Shown here one piece after another: positions 13,119 to 14,211 of a stretch of 14,211 nt of DNA. Both the position numbers and the translations under genes were made by a program. The stretch's first letter is position 1, and the number at the start of each line of letters is the position of its first letter. The stretch covers positions 1 through 14,211 of the forward strand of contig DVLN01000183.1 in the NCBI GenBank assembly GCA_018715465.1. The letters run 5' to 3'. The notes beneath the pieces were generated by a model. That model was not told the origin of the DNA. It saw only the letters and a program-made list of their open reading frames with translations, and did no database searches. This DNA comes from Candidatus Faecivivens stercorigallinarum (lineage in GTDB: Bacteria; Bacillota; Clostridia; Oscillospirales; Ruminococcaceae).

Positions 13119-14211
13119 TTATTCCAACTGCTGGGGCGCACCCTCTCCGGTGACATCCCGCATCCAACGGTGGTTGCGCATTCTCCAGGCCAGCATCAGC
13201 AGTTTGACCGGTTCATCCAGCTTACTGCAGGCATAAACCACCAGCACCGGTGCCTTAAAGACAAATGCGCTCAGAAGCGCCGCCGGGGTTGCAAACAGCC
13301 ATAGTCCCGCCAGATCGACAAACAGTGCAAACCGCGAATCTCCGCCGCCTCTGAGCAGGCCGACCACGCCGATACCCGTCTGAGCTACAAACAATACAAT
13401 AACTGCCAGTACCCGCAGCATTTCAATTGCCAGCTGTTTGGTTTCGTCCGGCACATTATAGAAGCTGACAACCGGCCCGGAGAGACCAAGAATCATACAG
13501 GCAGCCAGTATTCCCAGCAGCACTCCGATAATTCTGAACCAGGTCACCCGCTGCCGTGCCTGTTCCATCTTACCGGCACCAATATCATTACCAATGATAA
13601 TGGCCGCTGCATTGGCGACGCCAAAAATCAGCACCGAGGAAAACTGCTGGACAATCGACGCAATCTGACTGGCAGACACGACCGACGCGCCCAATCTTCC
13701 CATAACCATCGACTGGATCGAAATACCGATCGACCAGAATACTTCGTTAAATGCAACCGGCAGTCCATTCTTCAGATAATTTTTGAGCAGCCCTACATCA
13801 AATTCCCAGAAGTCACGCAGTTTGAACCGCAGCTTGCGGTCAATGACTAGGATATATACCAACACGATGACTGCTTCCCCCATTCGGGCAATAACCGTCG
13901 CAATTGCGGCGCCTTGGATACCCAGTTTTGGAAATCCAAAGTTTCCGAAAATCAACAGGTAGTTCAAACCGGTGTTGCATACCAGTGAAAATACCGAGTC
14001 GATTACCGCGATACGGACAATTCCGACGCTTCGAATGGTGGTCAGCAGCGTGTTGGCCAGTCCAAAGAAGAAATAACACCAACCGATTATCCGCAAATAC
14101 TGGGCACCGGCCGCAATGATCTGCGGGTCATCGGTATAGATTCGCATAACCGTTTCAGGGAACAGCATGACCGCCGCCCCCAATAGAATACTGATCGTCA
14201 GTGCAACTTTC
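13119..14211 (-). CDS. MATE-family efflux transporter (N-terminus outside window)
   Basis: About 363 C-terminal residues of a multidrug and toxic compound extrusion (MATE/NorM-type) transporter are visible; about 90 N-terminal residues should lie beyond the window. The frame is open to the last base, so the apparent start near 14183 is not a true one. Typical features are the TDDPQIIAAGAQYLRI loop preceding a long helix, the GIQGAAIATVIARMGEAVIVL block closing the first half, and GLPVAFNEVFWSIGISIQSMVMGRLG opening the second MatE half. About nine or ten hydrophobic helices are visible. Substrate cannot be inferred; these transporters are usually driven by a Na+ or H+ gradient. It precedes nth by 16 bases. 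Confidence 0.93.
   Translation of the reverse strand, partial: KVALTISILLGAAVMLFPETVMRIYTDDPQIIAAGAQYLRIIGWCYFFFGLANTLLTTIRSVGIVRIAVIDSVFSLVCNTGLNYLLIFGNFGFPKLGIQGAAIATVIARMGEAVIVLVYILVIDRKLRFKLRDFWEFDVGLLKNYLKNGLPVAFNEVFWSIGISIQSMVMGRLGASVVSASQIASIVQQFSSVLIFGVANAAAIIIGNDIGAGKMEQARQRVTWFRIIGVLLGILAACMILGLSGPVVSFYNVPDETKQLAIEMLRVLAVIVLFVAQTGIGVVGLLRGGGDSRFALFVDLAGLWLFATPAALLSAFVFKAPVLVVYACSKLDEPVKLLMLAWRMRNHRWMRDVTGEGAPQQLE

Noticed and set aside
1..14211. CRISPR arrays, tRNA or rRNA genes, insertion sequences and phage genes
   Set aside because: I saw no regularly spaced repeats, no tRNA or rRNA signatures and no transposase or integrase motifs; the window reads as stable chromosome.

Overview
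The window looks like a chromosomal segment of a Gram-positive anaerobe of class Clostridia, most likely Oscillospiraceae/Ruminococcaceae-like. The main reasons are a SCIFF peptide (six cysteines in about forty-five residues) with its radical SAM maturase, both nearly universal in Clostridia; the small membrane-protein gene between yajC and SCIFF; the RpoB N-terminus and lineage; and strong Shine-Dalgarno (SD) sites before almost every gene. Placement below class is inference. All genes except mntP lie on the minus strand.

Minus-strand transcription runs from high to low coordinates. At the right edge is a MATE-family transporter cut by the window end (13119-14211), then nth (endonuclease III, 12461-13102) 16 bases later. 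A new promoter (12380-12408) then drives yajC (11995-12324) and a four-helix membrane protein of the TIGR04086 type (11521-11943). Next come the 48-residue SCIFF precursor scfA (11307-11453) and its maturase scfB (9722-11167). The scfA-scfB gap holds several stem-loops, including one shaped like an intrinsic terminator, and scfB ends in a strong terminator.

Directly after that is a two-gene operon, an ArsR/SdpR-type repressor (9309-9596) and an SdpI-like six-helix membrane protein (8672-9316), overlapping by 8 bases. Its promoter (TTGACA-N17-TATACT) abuts a perfect 11-bp inverted repeat, the expected autoregulatory operator. A hairpin terminator (8632-8667) separates it from convergent mntP (8042-8620, plus strand), a manganese exporter.

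mntP is divergent from rpoB-rpoC (3855-7679 and 282-3836), which encode the RNA polymerase beta and beta' subunits. The 362-base region between them carries candidate promoters for both directions. It also holds a structured mntP leader in which a pyrimidine tract could mask the mntP ribosome binding site. rpoC ends at a strong terminator, and a near-consensus promoter then starts the str operon, of which only the first 18 codons of rpsL (1-54) are visible.

The most interesting parts are the SCIFF system (precursor, maturase with an unusual SCIFF-like cysteine tail, and the terminator between them), the SdpR/SdpI pair with no toxin genes in view, and the mntP leader. SCIFF maturation chemistry is known for relatives, but the peptide's cellular role is, as far as I know, unresolved.
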